A stretch of 64,000 bases of DNA from positions 434,001 to 498,000 of the forward strand of contig NZ_FSRE01000002.1 of the NCBI RefSeq assembly GCF_900141795.1. Reading direction: 5' to 3'. This DNA comes from Sulfurivirga caldicuralii. GTDB taxonomy: Bacteria; Pseudomonadota; Gammaproteobacteria; Thiomicrospirales; Thiomicrospiraceae. Both the position numbers and the translations under genes were made by a program. This document shows positions 44,360-53,528 of this stretch, one piece after another (positions within the stretch are counted from its first letter, which is position 1; each line of letters begins with the position of its first letter). A model generated the notes under the pieces. That model was not told the origin of the DNA. It saw only the letters and a program-made list of their open reading frames with translations, and ran no database searches.

Positions 44360-46629
44360 GCCTGAAAGAAACGCTTATTCGTGGCCTTGCCTATCTGTAC
44401 CCCATGGCCAGGCGCTGGCTCAAGCGCTTTCCCGGTGGCGTTTACCCACAGTACAAGAAAGAACTTTCCGCGCGTCATCCCCTGCACGCGCCCATCCTGC
44501 CGGACGAACTGATTCTACCACTGCAGCAGCATGTGGGCGTTCCGGCCATCCCCACTGTCAAAGTGGGAGAACGTGTGCGCAAATTCCAGCAGATCGCCAA
44601 ACCGGCACCGGGACTGTCCGTACCCGTGCATGCGCCGACGTCAGGCACGGTCAAGGCCATTGAAAAGCGCCCACTGCCTCATCCCTCCGGCCTGCCGGAC
44701 TGGTGCATCGTGATCGAACCTGATGGTCAGGACGAAGCGGGCGACATGCCCGTTGCCATTCAAACGCCCACCTGCCCGGCCTCGCTCAAGAAGATGATCC
44801 TGCAGGCTGGCATCGTGGGGATGGGTGGCGCCGGCTTCCCCTCATGGCGCAAACTGCCCACAAAGCAGGGGCAGATTCATACCCTGCTGATCAATGGCGC
44901 CGAATGTGAGCCCTACATCACCTGCGACGATCTGCTCATGCAGACACGCCCGCACGACATCATTCAGGGTGCGCTAAAAGTGGCCGAGTGCATTGGAGCA
45001 GAAAAAATCATCGTTGGGATCGAGGACAACAAGCCATTTGCCCTCAAGGCCATGCGCCAGGCAGCTGAGGGCACCGGCGTCGACATTCAGGCCGTGCCCA
45101 CGGTGTATCCCATGGGAGGACAAAAGCAGCTCACCGAACAGCTCACCGGTATCGAGGTGCCAGCCAAGGCCCATGCCGTGGATGTGGGGCTGCTGATGTT
45201 CAACGTGGCCACAGCGGCCGCCATTTATCGCGCAGCCGAGTACCACGAGCCGCTTGTCAGCCGCCTGGTGACCGTCAGCGGCGAAGGGCTGGCTGAGCCC
45301 ATGAATATCGAAGCGCTGCTGGGCACCCCCTTCGAAGCCCTGGCCAACGTCGCCAAACCCAAACAGCCACTTGACTACCCCCTCATCATGGGCGGCCCCA
45401 TGATGGGACACGAAGTGGTCAATACGCAGGTGCCGGTGATCAAGACCACCAACTGCATCCTTGCCAATCCGCCGCAACCGATCACCCCGGCCATGCCTTG
45501 CATCCGTTGCGGGGAATGCATGGATGCCTGCCCGGTCAACCTGCTGCCCCAGCAGATGTACTGGCACGCCCATGCTCACGAATGGGACAAGGTGGAAAAG
45601 CTGCACCTGTTTGACTGTATCGAATGCGGCTGCTGCAGTTTTGTCTGCCCCAGCCATATTCCACTGGTGCAGTATTATCGTCACGCTAAGGGCGAGATTC
45701 GCAAGCTGCGCGAAGAGCAGGCATTTCAGGAACACGCCCGCCGACGCCATGAAGCCCATCTGGCTCGACTGGAACGAGAAAAAGCGGAAAAGGAAGCACG
45801 CCTCAAGGCGAAGAAGGAAGCCGTCAAGAAGCAGGCCGCCCAAAGCACACCGTCCGTGGATGCCCAGTCAGCGGGACTGTCCGCCCGCGAACGCGCCATC
45901 GCAGCGGCAAAGGCCCGTGCTGCGAAGGAATCCGGTCCGACCGCAACGGATGATACCGCAGCCAAGCGCAAAGCCGCCATGGAGGCTGCACGCAAGCGCG
46001 CTGCCGCCAAACGAAAAGCTGATACATCAGACGAACCGGCCCAAAGCCCGGAAGAGAAGCGCAAGGCTGCCATGGAAGCGGCAAAACGCCGTGCCGAAGC
46101 CCTGAAAGCCCAAAAGGCGTCCACCGACTCGGCAACCGAAAAAACGCCTTCCGAAAAAGTCGGGGACCCCCTCTGCGCCGACGCGAAACGCAAGGCCGCC
46201 ATGGAGGCTGCACGCAAGCGCGCCGCGGCACAACGCGCCAAAAAGGCACAGGAAGCCGCATCCTCTACTGATACCAGCACGCCCCCCGGTTCCGATCAGG
46301 CAACAGAGGAAACTGCACAGGCAGATCGCCGCCTGGCCGCCATGGAAGCGGCCAGGCGCCGTGCAGCGGCTCTTCGCCAACAGAAACAGGAGACTGGAGA
46401 GGAAACACCAGCCGGCAAGGACCAAACACCCGTTGAAAATGCTCAAACGGCTCAAAACCCCACTTCTGCAGCCACGCCTTCAGCCACCGAAAAACGCGAC
46501 ACCGAAAAAGTCGGGGACCCCCCTTCTCGCGACTCCAAACGCAAGGCCGCCATGGAGGCTGCGCGCAAACGGGCAGCCGCACTGCGAGCCCGCAAGGCCC
46601 AACAGAACAGTGAGCATAACGACACATGA
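44356..46629 (+). CDS. rsxC: Electron transport complex subunit RsxC/RnfC with long repeat tail
   Basis: RnfC is the peripheral NADH/FMN-binding subunit. Of its 757 residues the first 460 are the conserved part: a [14 protein letters not shown] opening, the Gly-rich [12 protein letters not shown] flavin/NAD site and two ferredoxin motifs ([26 protein letters not shown]). The remaining 290 or so form a basic, Ala-rich tail with five copies of a unit like [15 protein letters not shown]. Two copies of the dispersed 20-bp DNA repeat sit in this tail, both read as EKVGDP. Long Ala/Lys tails occur in other gammaproteobacterial RsxC proteins. Confidence 0.95.
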   Translation: MSLKETLIRGLAYLYPMARRWLKRFPGGVYPQYKKELSARHPLHAPILPDELILPLQQHVGVPAIPTVKVGERVRKFQQIAKPAPGLSVPVHAPTSGTVKAIEKRPLPHPSGLPDWCIVIEPDGQDEAGDMPVAIQTPTCPASLKKMILQAGIVGMGGAGFPSWRKLPTKQGQIHTLLINGAECEPYITCDDLLMQTRPHDIIQGALKVAECIGAEKIIVGIEDNKPFALKAMRQAAEGTGVDIQAVPTVYPMGGQKQLTEQLTGIEVPAKAHAVDVGLLMFNVATAAAIYRAAEYHEPLVSRLVTVSGEGLAEPMNIEALLGTPFEALANVAKPKQPLDYPLIMGGPMMGHEVVNTQVPVIKTTNCILANPPQPITPAMPCIRCGECMDACPVNLLPQQMYWHAHAHEWDKVEKLHLFDCIECGCCSFVCPSHIPLVQYYRHAKGEIRKLREEQAFQEHARRRHEAHLARLEREKAEKEARLKAKKEAVKKQAAQSTPSVDAQSAGLSARERAIAAAKARAAKESGPTATDDTAAKRKAAMEAARKRAAAKRKADTSDEPAQSPEEKRKAAMEAAKRRAEALKAQKASTDSATEKTPSEKVGDPLCADAKRKAAMEAARKRAAAQRAKKAQEAASSTDTSTPPGSDQATEETAQADRRLAAMEAARRRAAALRQQKQETGEETPAGKDQTPVENAQTAQNPTSAATPSATEKRDTEKVGDPPSRDSKRKAAMEAARKRAAALRARKAQQNSEHNDT
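46154..46172. repeat. Dispersed 20-bp repeat, copy 5, inside rsxC
   Basis: AAAAAGTCGGGGACCCCCT; read in the gene as KVGDPL between two repeat units of the tail. Confidence 0.85.
46505..46524. repeat. Dispersed 20-bp repeat, copy 6, inside rsxC
   Basis: AAAAAGTCGGGGACCCCCCT; read as KVGDPP ahead of the last tail unit. Confidence 0.85.
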
Positions 46630-47675
46630 GCAACAACGGTAATCTCTGGCCGCCGGCCGGCGCCCCCTTTACCCATGCCGATGCGTCTGTCGGCAAGGTG
46701 ATGATGCAGGTGCAGATAGCATCCATCCTGCCTCTGCTGGTCCATATCTACTATTTTGGCTGGGGCATTGCCGTACAGTGGATGCTGGCCATGATGACCG
46801 GGCTAGTGGTGGAGTACGCCATGCTGCACCTGCGCGGCCGTCCTGTGAAACCCTTCCTGCTGGACGGCAGTGCCGTCATCACCGTGACGGGCCTCACCTT
46901 CTGTATTCCACCCGAAAGTCCCTGGTGGCTGATTGTGGTGGGCGTCTCCTTCGCCCTGATTTTTGGCAAGCACCTGTATGGCGGGCTGGGCTACAACCCA
47001 TTCAACCCGGCCATGCTTGGCTATGCCTTCCTGCTGGTCTCCTTCCCTGCGGAAATGACCCAGTGGACCCTGCCCAGCGCTGTCAGCGGCCACACGCTCA
47101 GCATCATGGATTCCATGATCAAAATCTTTACCGGTCATCTTCCACAGGGACTCATCGATCAGGTGACTGGCGCCACCCCGCTGGATCATGTCAAAACCGG
47201 TCTGCATAACGGCGGCACGGTTCACGATGTGCTGAGCCACAGCCAGACCATATGGAACGGCATTGCCGGACACGGCTGGATCCAGGTCAATATTGCCTTC
47301 ATGCTCGGTGGTCTTTATCTGTTGTGGACGCGCACCATTCGCTGGCAGTATCCGGTCGGTTTTCTTGGCACGCTGGCGCTGCTGGCGTGGATCTTCCACA
47401 CCATCGACCCCGCTCACTATGCCCCGCCCCTGTTCCATCTGCTCTCCGGTGGCACAATGCTGGCGGCCTTCTTTATCATTACCGATCCGGTCACGGCGGC
47501 CGCCACGCCCAAGGGACGACTGATCTATGCCATGGGCATCGGTGTGCTGGTCTATGTGATTCGCACCTGGGGTGGCTACCCGGACGGCATTGCCTTTGCC
47601 GTACTGCTGATGAATATCTTTGTCCCGCTGATCGACCAGTACACGCAACCACGCGTCAAGGGGTACAGCAAATGA
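46626..47675 (+). CDS. rsxD: Electron transport complex subunit RsxD/RnfD
   Basis: This membrane subunit of 349 residues has about nine helices and the covalent-FMN site region SGHTLSIM...TGATPLDHVKTG (the Thr of GATPL is the expected FMN attachment). Related to NqrB. It overlaps rsxC by ATGA and rsxG by TGATGA-type overlap, so translation is coupled. Confidence 0.95.
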   Translation: MSNNGNLWPPAGAPFTHADASVGKVMMQVQIASILPLLVHIYYFGWGIAVQWMLAMMTGLVVEYAMLHLRGRPVKPFLLDGSAVITVTGLTFCIPPESPWWLIVVGVSFALIFGKHLYGGLGYNPFNPAMLGYAFLLVSFPAEMTQWTLPSAVSGHTLSIMDSMIKIFTGHLPQGLIDQVTGATPLDHVKTGLHNGGTVHDVLSHSQTIWNGIAGHGWIQVNIAFMLGGLYLLWTRTIRWQYPVGFLGTLALLAWIFHTIDPAHYAPPLFHLLSGGTMLAAFFIITDPVTAAATPKGRLIYAMGIGVLVYVIRTWGGYPDGIAFAVLLMNIFVPLIDQYTQPRVKGYSK

Positions 47676-48304
47676 GTACGCCACGGGAAGAGCTCCTCCG
47701 CCATATCCGCCAGGCCACTGGAAAAATGGTGCTGTTCATTGGCCTGGCCATTATTGTGCTGGTGGCAGTGCGCGCTTGGCTGGAACCCAAAATTGAGCAG
47801 GCACGCGTGGAGACTTTGAAAAGCCAACTCAACGAGACTATTCCGCAGACGGCCTACGACAACGATCTCCTGCAGGATACGGTAATGATTAGGGCACCGG
47901 AATTGCTGGGTACCGACAAGCCCGTTACCCTCTACCGTGCCCGCAAGAATGGAAAGCCGGTGGGCGTTGTGTTTGAAACCATTGCCCCTGACGGCTATAG
48001 CGGCGACATACACCTCTTGGTTGGCATCTACGCTGATGGACGCATTGCGGGGGTGCGTGTGCTTGAACATCGTGAAACCCCGGGTCTGGGCGATAAAATC
48101 GAACTTAAAAAATCACCGTGGATCCTTTCCTTTGACGGCAAACGGCTCACGCCAGAAAATGAAGCACAGTGGCACGTTAAAAAGGACGGCGGCATCTTTG
48201 ATCAGTTTACCGGTGCCACGATCACTCCACGCGCCGTGGTCAAGGCGGTGAAAAAGGCACTTGCGTTTTATCAACAGTATCAAGACAGGATCTGGCAGCC
48301 ATGA
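47672..48304 (+). CDS. rsxG: Electron transport complex subunit RsxG/RnfG
   Basis: The 210-residue subunit has one N-terminal membrane helix (VLFIGLAIIVLVAVRAW) and a periplasmic FMN-binding domain with covalent FMN at Thr in FTGATITPRAVV and the HRETPGLGDKI loop. The ATG overlapping the rsxD stop is used; the frame is open far upstream only because it shadows rsxD. Confidence 0.95.
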   Translation: MSTPREELLRHIRQATGKMVLFIGLAIIVLVAVRAWLEPKIEQARVETLKSQLNETIPQTAYDNDLLQDTVMIRAPELLGTDKPVTLYRARKNGKPVGVVFETIAPDGYSGDIHLLVGIYADGRIAGVRVLEHRETPGLGDKIELKKSPWILSFDGKRLTPENEAQWHVKKDGGIFDQFTGATITPRAVVKAVKKALAFYQQYQDRIWQP

Positions 48305-49002
48305 CCTTGGAACGCTTGCGCGAAATCGTTTACGAAGGGCTGTGGAACAATAACCAGGCGCTGGTTGCCCTGCTGGGGCTCTGTCCCATGCTGGCGGTCA
48401 CCAATAACGCCATCAACGGCCTTGGACTGGGCATTGCCACGCTCGTGGTGCTGGTGGTTTCCAATGTGCTGGTCTCGCTGATCCGTGCCCATGTGCCCCG
48501 TGAAGTGCGCATCCCCATCTTCATCGGGATTATCGCCACAGCCGTCACCATTATTGACATGGTCATGGACGCCTATATGCACACCCTGCACGGCATCCTC
48601 GGCATCTTTATTCCGCTGATCGTGACCAACTGCGTCATTCTTGGCCGCGCCGAAGCCTTTGCCTCGCGCAACCCGGTGCTCGAATCCGCCGTGGATGGCC
48701 TGGCCATGGGGATCGGGTTTCTGATTGTATTGGTCGTGCTCGGCGGCATGCGCGAACTGCTGGCGCAAGGCACCCTGCTGGATCAGGCAGAGCTGCTCTT
48801 TGGCCCAACCGCAAAGGCATGGACGCTGCATCTTACGGACAATCCGCACGGTGTCCTGCTCGCCGCCCTGCCCCCCGGCGCATTCCTTGGCTTGGGCATC
48901 CTCGTTGCCATCAAGCAATGGATTGAGCTACGCCGTGAAGAACGACTGCACGCCCAGCCTCAAGCGGAAAACATGCCTTCCCATGAACCAGAAAAAGCGT
49001 GA
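48301..49002 (+). CDS. rsxE: Electron transport complex subunit RsxE/RnfE
   Basis: This 233-residue integral membrane protein is homologous to RnfA, with LVALLGLCPMLAVTNNAINGLGLG carrying the conserved Cys and IPLIVTNCVILGRAEAFAS. It partners RnfA in the membrane. It overlaps rsxG by ATGA and nth by 20 bases. Confidence 0.96.
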   Translation: MTLERLREIVYEGLWNNNQALVALLGLCPMLAVTNNAINGLGLGIATLVVLVVSNVLVSLIRAHVPREVRIPIFIGIIATAVTIIDMVMDAYMHTLHGILGIFIPLIVTNCVILGRAEAFASRNPVLESAVDGLAMGIGFLIVLVVLGGMRELLAQGTLLDQAELLFGPTAKAWTLHLTDNPHGVLLAALPPGAFLGLGILVAIKQWIELRREERLHAQPQAENMPSHEPEKA

Positions 49003-49624
49003 AGCCATCTTTGACCGCCTGGCGGAATGCATTCCCAACCCTACTACTGAGCTCAACTACAGCAACCCGTTCGAACTGCTGGTAGCCGTCATCCTCTCTG
49101 CCCAGGCTACCGACAAGGGCGTTAACAAGGCGACGGAAAAGCTGTTCAAGGTGGCCAGTACGCCTGAAAAGATGCTTGAGCTTGGCGAGGAAGGCCTGAA
49201 GGAATACATTAAGACCATCGGGCTGTATAACACCAAGGCAAAAAACATTATTGAAACCAGCCGCATTCTTGTGGAACGCTACGGCGGGCAGATCCCGCGC
49301 ACACGCAAGGAACTGGAAGCCCTGCCGGGTGTAGGCCGCAAGACCGCCAATGTGATACTCAATACGGCATTTGGCGAAGCGGTGATCGCCGTGGACACCC
49401 ATATCTTCCGTGTAGCCAATCGAACCGGGCTGGCACCCGGCAAGACGGTGCGTGAAGTGGAAGACAGGCTCATGAAGGTCACGCCCAAGCGCCACCTGAA
49501 GGATGCACACCACCTGCTTATCCTGCATGGCCGCTATACCTGCACGGCGCGCAAGCCAAAATGCGGCAAATGCTGCATTTACGACCTGTGCGAATTCCCC
49601 GACAAAAGCAAGTACGTGGAGTAA
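48983..49624 (+). CDS. nth: Endonuclease III
   Basis: This DNA glycosylase/AP lyase removes oxidised pyrimidines. The 213 residues hold the helix-hairpin-helix LPGVGRKTANVIL with catalytic Lys, the catalytic Asp in VDTHIFRVANR and a [4Fe-4S] loop C-x6-C-x2-C-x5-C (CTARKPKCGKCCIYDLC). Its start lies inside rsxE. The rsx-nth linkage is standard in gammaproteobacteria. Confidence 0.97.
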   Translation: MNQKKREAIFDRLAECIPNPTTELNYSNPFELLVAVILSAQATDKGVNKATEKLFKVASTPEKMLELGEEGLKEYIKTIGLYNTKAKNIIETSRILVERYGGQIPRTRKELEALPGVGRKTANVILNTAFGEAVIAVDTHIFRVANRTGLAPGKTVREVEDRLMKVTPKRHLKDAHHLLILHGRYTCTARKPKCGKCCIYDLCEFPDKSKYVE

Positions 49625-49626
49625 CC

Positions 49627-50052
49627 GTGTTTACACAAGACCGTGATCAACTGCGCAAATTCTGGGTGGATGCCTGGCAGAAAAGCCAACGCGGCGAGCC
49701 ACTGGACCCATTGTCACAGCAGGTGGTGGAGATTATTTCAGAGCACCCTGAGTACCAAGCCCTGTTGACGGAAAAAGCCATGCAGCGCGAATTCCTGCCG
49801 GAAAGCGGCGAGGTAAACCCGTTTTTGCACATGGGCATGCACCTGGCCCTGCGCGAACAGATCGCCACCGATCGCCCGCAGGGCATCCGCCATGTTTTCA
49901 ACCGGCTGGCGCTACAGTCCGGCGGATCCCACGAAGCCGAACATCGCATGATGGACTGCCTGGGCGAAGCGCTCTGGCAGGCGCAGCGCAGCCAACGACC
50001 ACCTGATGAACAGGCTTATCTCGCCTGCCTCAAAAGCCTGCTAACCCCTTGA
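49627..50052 (+). CDS. DUF1841 family protein
   Basis: This 141-residue soluble protein begins at a GTG three bases after the nth stop, with GGAG at the right distance. Family-like segments are LRKFWVDAWQKSQRGEPLDPL, NPFLHMGMHLALREQIATDRP and SGGSHEAEHRMMDCLGEALW. The function is unknown; a His/Glu pattern (HMGMH, HEAEH) hints at metal binding (inference). Genes of this family often follow nth. Confidence 0.85.
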   Translation: MFTQDRDQLRKFWVDAWQKSQRGEPLDPLSQQVVEIISEHPEYQALLTEKAMQREFLPESGEVNPFLHMGMHLALREQIATDRPQGIRHVFNRLALQSGGSHEAEHRMMDCLGEALWQAQRSQRPPDEQAYLACLKSLLTP

Positions 50053-50054
50053 TT

Positions 50055-50082
50055 TTGCATTCAACACGAAACGCTGTACAAT
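50055..50082 (+). promoter_or_regulatory. Promoter of the cobalamin-riboswitch unit
   Basis: TTGCAT, 16-base spacer, TACAAT, placing the start of transcription about 10 bases ahead of the riboswitch. Confidence 0.6.
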
Positions 50083-50098
50083 ACGCGCCCTCAAAAGC

Positions 50099-50252
50099 GC
50101 ATCAGGTGCCCTGTACGGGATAATCGGGAAGTTCGGTGCAAGTCCGACGCTGCCCCCGCAACGGTGATGGAGAAGACGCTGCACAACGCCACTGGCCAAC
50201 CGCCGGGAAGGCGCAGCGGAATGGCTCCTCAGCCCGGAGACCGGCCTGATGC
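50099..50252 (+). promoter_or_regulatory. Cobalamin (B12) riboswitch
   Basis: The leader carries the conserved parts in order: GGTGCAAGTCCGACGCTGCC, CCCGCAACGGTGA, GCCACTGGCC, GGGAAGGC and AGCCCGGAGACCGGCC, closed by the P1 helix GCATCAGG/CCTGATGC. It should bind adenosylcobalamin or a related cobalamin and repress the downstream receptor gene. Confidence 0.95.
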
Positions 50253-50322
50253 AAGCACATCAACCACATTGCGGCGGGCAATGGTGGGTACGGCACGGTC
50301 ATGACGTGCAGGCCTCCCCTTG

Positions 50323-50345
50323 CCTTTGTTGCGTGACAACAAAGG
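50323..50345 (+). promoter_or_regulatory. Ribosome-site-sequestering hairpin before btuB
   Basis: Perfect stem CCTTTGTTG/CAACAAAGG with a CGTGA loop. The right arm contains the AAAGG of the btuB Shine-Dalgarno, so this is the likely translational expression platform of the riboswitch. Confidence 0.7.
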
Positions 50346-50354
50346 ACCCGAAAC

Positions 50355-52148
50355 ATGAAAAGACATCTGCTTTCTGCAACGATTGCGAGCATCCTGTATA
50401 CGCCGGCATACGCTGAACAGCTGGACCCGATTGTGGTCACGGCCAATAACCTGGAACAGCCCATATCCAGTGTCACCAGTCCCACCTACGTGATTACCCG
50501 TGAGGAAATCGACACGCGCGGCTGGGAAACACTGACCGATGCACTGACCAGTTTACCCAGTGTGAGCTTCAACCGCGCCGGGGGCCCTGGCACTCTGACA
50601 ACCGTGCGCATGCGTGGGCAAGACGGGAAAGGCATTCTTTTCATGATCGACGGCCAGATGGTTGCCGATCCGGGTGGAACAACCCTGTCCCCCACAATCG
50701 AGAACCTTTCCCTGGATCAGGTAGAACGCATCGAAGTAGTGCTGGGACCCCAATCGGGCATCTGGGGCAGCAACGCCTCGGCCGGGGTCATCAATATCAT
50801 TACCCGCCAAGCAGGTCATCAAACGCTTCTCGTGGAAGGTGGCAGCGAAAACACGCGCCGTATCAGTGCCACAGCCAGTAAGAAAACAGAACGCTACAGC
50901 CTGTTGGCCAGCCTCTCCAGTGTCAATACAGAAGGTTATACGGCAGTCAAGAAATACGGCAGCGCCGGCAAGCACAATGAAAAGGACGGCTTCCGGCAGG
51001 ATGATGTGCTGTTCAAGGCAAGCGTGTCACCCCGCAAAGGACATGCATTGGGTGTATCGCTGCAGCACACGACGGCCAATGCCGAATTTGATGACAGCAA
51101 CAATCCTGAACAGACAGCCACGCATAACGAACGCGACCTGCTGAATAAACGTGCCTGGTATGCCTTTCAACACGGCGGTCTGAATCTGAAGCTGAGCGTG
51201 TCCGAATACACCATTGAGCGCACCAGCTACTCCAGCTGGGGTCCCTATTCATCCCACGGCAATCTCACCCGCTGGAGCGGGCTGGCCGGTTATACCTATA
51301 CACCACACAGCACCCTCCAGTTGACCGCAGGCAACGAGCGTCTGCAAGGTAACAAAGATGCCTATTGGCACGACTATGCCGGCATCACCCACGTGCACAC
51401 ACTGGGTCGTCTGCAATTGACCGAAGCATTACGCACGGATCACTTTGACAAGTTCAAGGACGCCACCACCGGTAAACTTGGCTTCAAGCTTCCCTTTGAG
51501 ACATTCAGCCTACAGGGCAATTACGGCACCAGTTACAACGCCCCAACCCCTTTCCAGGTCAGCTATGGTGCCACACAGAATCTGAAACCTGAAGCTGGCA
51601 AAGGCTGGGATCTGGGCATTAGCGCTTTTGGTGCCACATTAACTTATTATGATCAGTCCATTGAAGATGCCATTATCTATGCAGGCACCTGGCCAAATGA
51701 CTACTACACCAACGCCAAGGGTAAAAACCGCTTCAGCGGCTGGGAATTCAGCTACAGCGGTGGCTGGGGCGACTGGGATGTGGGGCTGAATTATGCCTGG
51801 CTGGATGCACGAGATAAAAACGATACTTTCCTGGCCCGGGTCCCTCATGACAAAGGCACGCTGACTCTCGATTACTATGGCTTCAGCAAATGGCATCTGG
51901 GTACGGAAGTCCAGCACATGGGTGATTACCATGACACCGACGGCTCCAGCGGCAAGAACCTGGGTAACTATACATTGGTCAACGTCAAGGCCGACTATGC
52001 CCTTAATCGTCATTTCAGCCTCTATGCCAAAGCCATCAATCTATTCGACGTGGATTACTACACTGCTGCCGATCAGCAGACACCACCTCAATACGGCTAC
52101 AACACTGGCGGCTTCCAATGGCGCGTTGGCCTGCGCGGGAAGTTCTGA
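50355..52148 (+). CDS. btuB: TonB-dependent cobalamin receptor BtuB
   Basis: This outer-membrane receptor of 597 residues has a signal peptide (LLSATIASILYTPAYA), a TonB-box-like start DPIVVTAN, a plug domain (VTSPTYVITREEIDTRGWETLTDALTSLPSV, GIWGSNASAGVINIIT) and a 22-strand barrel ending in Phe (QWRVGLRGKF). B12 as substrate is supported by the riboswitch and the following BtuF-like gene. Its stop overlaps the next start. Confidence 0.93.
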   Translation: MKRHLLSATIASILYTPAYAEQLDPIVVTANNLEQPISSVTSPTYVITREEIDTRGWETLTDALTSLPSVSFNRAGGPGTLTTVRMRGQDGKGILFMIDGQMVADPGGTTLSPTIENLSLDQVERIEVVLGPQSGIWGSNASAGVINIITRQAGHQTLLVEGGSENTRRISATASKKTERYSLLASLSSVNTEGYTAVKKYGSAGKHNEKDGFRQDDVLFKASVSPRKGHALGVSLQHTTANAEFDDSNNPEQTATHNERDLLNKRAWYAFQHGGLNLKLSVSEYTIERTSYSSWGPYSSHGNLTRWSGLAGYTYTPHSTLQLTAGNERLQGNKDAYWHDYAGITHVHTLGRLQLTEALRTDHFDKFKDATTGKLGFKLPFETFSLQGNYGTSYNAPTPFQVSYGATQNLKPEAGKGWDLGISAFGATLTYYDQSIEDAIIYAGTWPNDYYTNAKGKNRFSGWEFSYSGGWGDWDVGLNYAWLDARDKNDTFLARVPHDKGTLTLDYYGFSKWHLGTEVQHMGDYHDTDGSSGKNLGNYTLVNVKADYALNRHFSLYAKAINLFDVDYYTAADQQTPPQYGYNTGGFQWRVGLRGKF

Positions 52149-53005
52149 TGATAAAACGAGGAGTTAAAGCCCCCCTTGCGGGGCTTTTTTTATGGCTTCT
52201 CTGCACCACTGCAGTGCTGGGCGCACCACCTCAACGGATCGTGGTGCTGGCCCCCCATGCCGGTGAGCTGGTCTGTGCGGCGGGTGGTTGCGATCGCATT
52301 ATCGCTGTGGTAGACCATACCGACTTTCCAGCGCAATTGAAAAAACTGCCTCATGTGGGTAGCTACGCAGCGGTAAATATCGAACGGCTGATACAGCTGC
52401 GGCCGGATCTGGTGGTCTACTGGTCAGGGGGTCTGTCTGCCAGGGTGCTCCAAAAACTGCGGATGCTCAACCTGCCGCTGCTGGATGTCTCCCCAAAGCG
52501 ACTGGAAGATATTCCTCAAATCATTCGACAACTGGGAATTCGGCTGGGAACACAGGCGCAGGCTAAAAACGTGGCGCGTGTCCTGACAAATCAGCTAAAG
52601 GCATTACTGCACACTTTTGGCAGGCGTCCGCCTATTCGCGTCTTTTACGAAATCTGGGAACCGCCCCTGATGACCATTGGCCATGGTCATTTTATCGACC
52701 AGGCCATTCACCTGTGCGGCGGCATCAACATTTACGACGATGTCAGCCGCCCCAGCATTACCGTTATGGAAGAGAGTCTGCTGGCTCGCAATCCACAGGT
52801 GGTGCTATTGGGGGGAGAACCGACATTGCAACAGCGCTGGCTGAAAACATGGCAGCGCAAGCGCGCTTTTATGGACGTGGTTAAGCGGGGGGCTCTTTTT
52901 CCTGTCCCGGCCGATCTGACCCAACGACCTGGGCCCCGCCTGATCGCCGGCACGGCGATTATCTGCCATGCGCTGGATCTGGCTCGCACCAGGGTTTTCA
53001 AGTAA
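52148..53005 (+). CDS. btuF: BtuF-like periplasmic cobalamin-binding protein
   Basis: The 285 residues have a signal peptide (APLAGLFLWLLCTTAVLGA) and a class III binding-protein fold: RIVVLAPHAGELVCAAG, HVGSYAAVNIERLIQLRPDLVV and ITVMEESLLARNPQVVLLGG. It should hand B12 to an inner-membrane ABC transporter, which is not encoded here. The ATG overlapping the btuB stop gives a good signal peptide with a basic n-region. Its first codons contain an intrinsic terminator. Confidence 0.87.
   Translation: MIKRGVKAPLAGLFLWLLCTTAVLGAPPQRIVVLAPHAGELVCAAGGCDRIIAVVDHTDFPAQLKKLPHVGSYAAVNIERLIQLRPDLVVYWSGGLSARVLQKLRMLNLPLLDVSPKRLEDIPQIIRQLGIRLGTQAQAKNVARVLTNQLKALLHTFGRRPPIRVFYEIWEPPLMTIGHGHFIDQAIHLCGGINIYDDVSRPSITVMEESLLARNPQVVLLGGEPTLQQRWLKTWQRKRAFMDVVKRGALFPVPADLTQRPGPRLIAGTAIICHALDLARTRVFK
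52166..52191 (+). terminator. Intrinsic terminator within the btuF signal-peptide codons
   Basis: AAAGCCCC, 6-base loop, GGGGCTTT, with seven T in total, 18 bases behind the btuB stop and inside btuF codons 7-15. Confidence 0.8.
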
Positions 53006-53023
53006 TTATTCGGCCATCTCCGC

Positions 53024-53518
53024 CTAGGATTCGAACAGGCTGGGCACATCCACCAGGATAATGACCTGATCGCGATAGTGGGCGATACCCTGGATGTAGC
53101 GACTATTGTCTTCCTGACTGGATCCCAGCGGCTCAATGCGCTTTTCCGGAATATCGCGCACTTCCTGCACACGATCCACCAGCAGCCCTACCGGGCAATC
53201 TTCTTCCAGTTCTACAATGATGATGCGGCTTTCGTGGGTCAGGTCCGATACCGGCACGTCAATCATGCGGCGCATGTCCGCCACAGTCACAATCACACCG
53301 CGCACGTTGATCACGCCCAGCAGGCGCGGATCAGCGCCCGGCACCTTGCGGATGCGACCCACACGCAGCACTTCACGGATGTTGGACACGTCGATGCCGT
53401 AGGTTTCCCGGTCCAGATTAAACAGCACGCACCGCTGCATGGGTCCGATGGCTTCTTCTTCTGCCGCTTCCGCGGGGGTCAGGTAAGGTTCGTTCTGCAT
53501 GGCTTCTGTCACTTCCAT
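53024..53518 (-). CDS. cheW: Chemotaxis coupling protein CheW
   Basis: The 164 residues are one CheW domain with a 28-residue N-terminal extension: LFNLDRETYGIDVSNIREVLR, RLLGVINVRGVIVTVADMRR and VGLLVDRVQEVRDI. CheW links receptors to CheA. It lies 10 bases after cheA with a GAGGGA site and ends the leftward flagellar-chemotaxis run, tail to tail with btuF. Confidence 0.92.
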   Translation of the reverse strand: MEVTEAMQNEPYLTPAEAAEEEAIGPMQRCVLFNLDRETYGIDVSNIREVLRVGRIRKVPGADPRLLGVINVRGVIVTVADMRRMIDVPVSDLTHESRIIIVELEEDCPVGLLVDRVQEVRDIPEKRIEPLGSSQEDNSRYIQGIAHYRDQVIILVDVPSLFES

Positions 53519-53528
53519 TGTCTGTCCC

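Noticed and set aside
52118-52147. Earlier start for btuF inside btuB
   Set aside because: It would add non-signal residues; the overlapping ATG gives a standard signal peptide.
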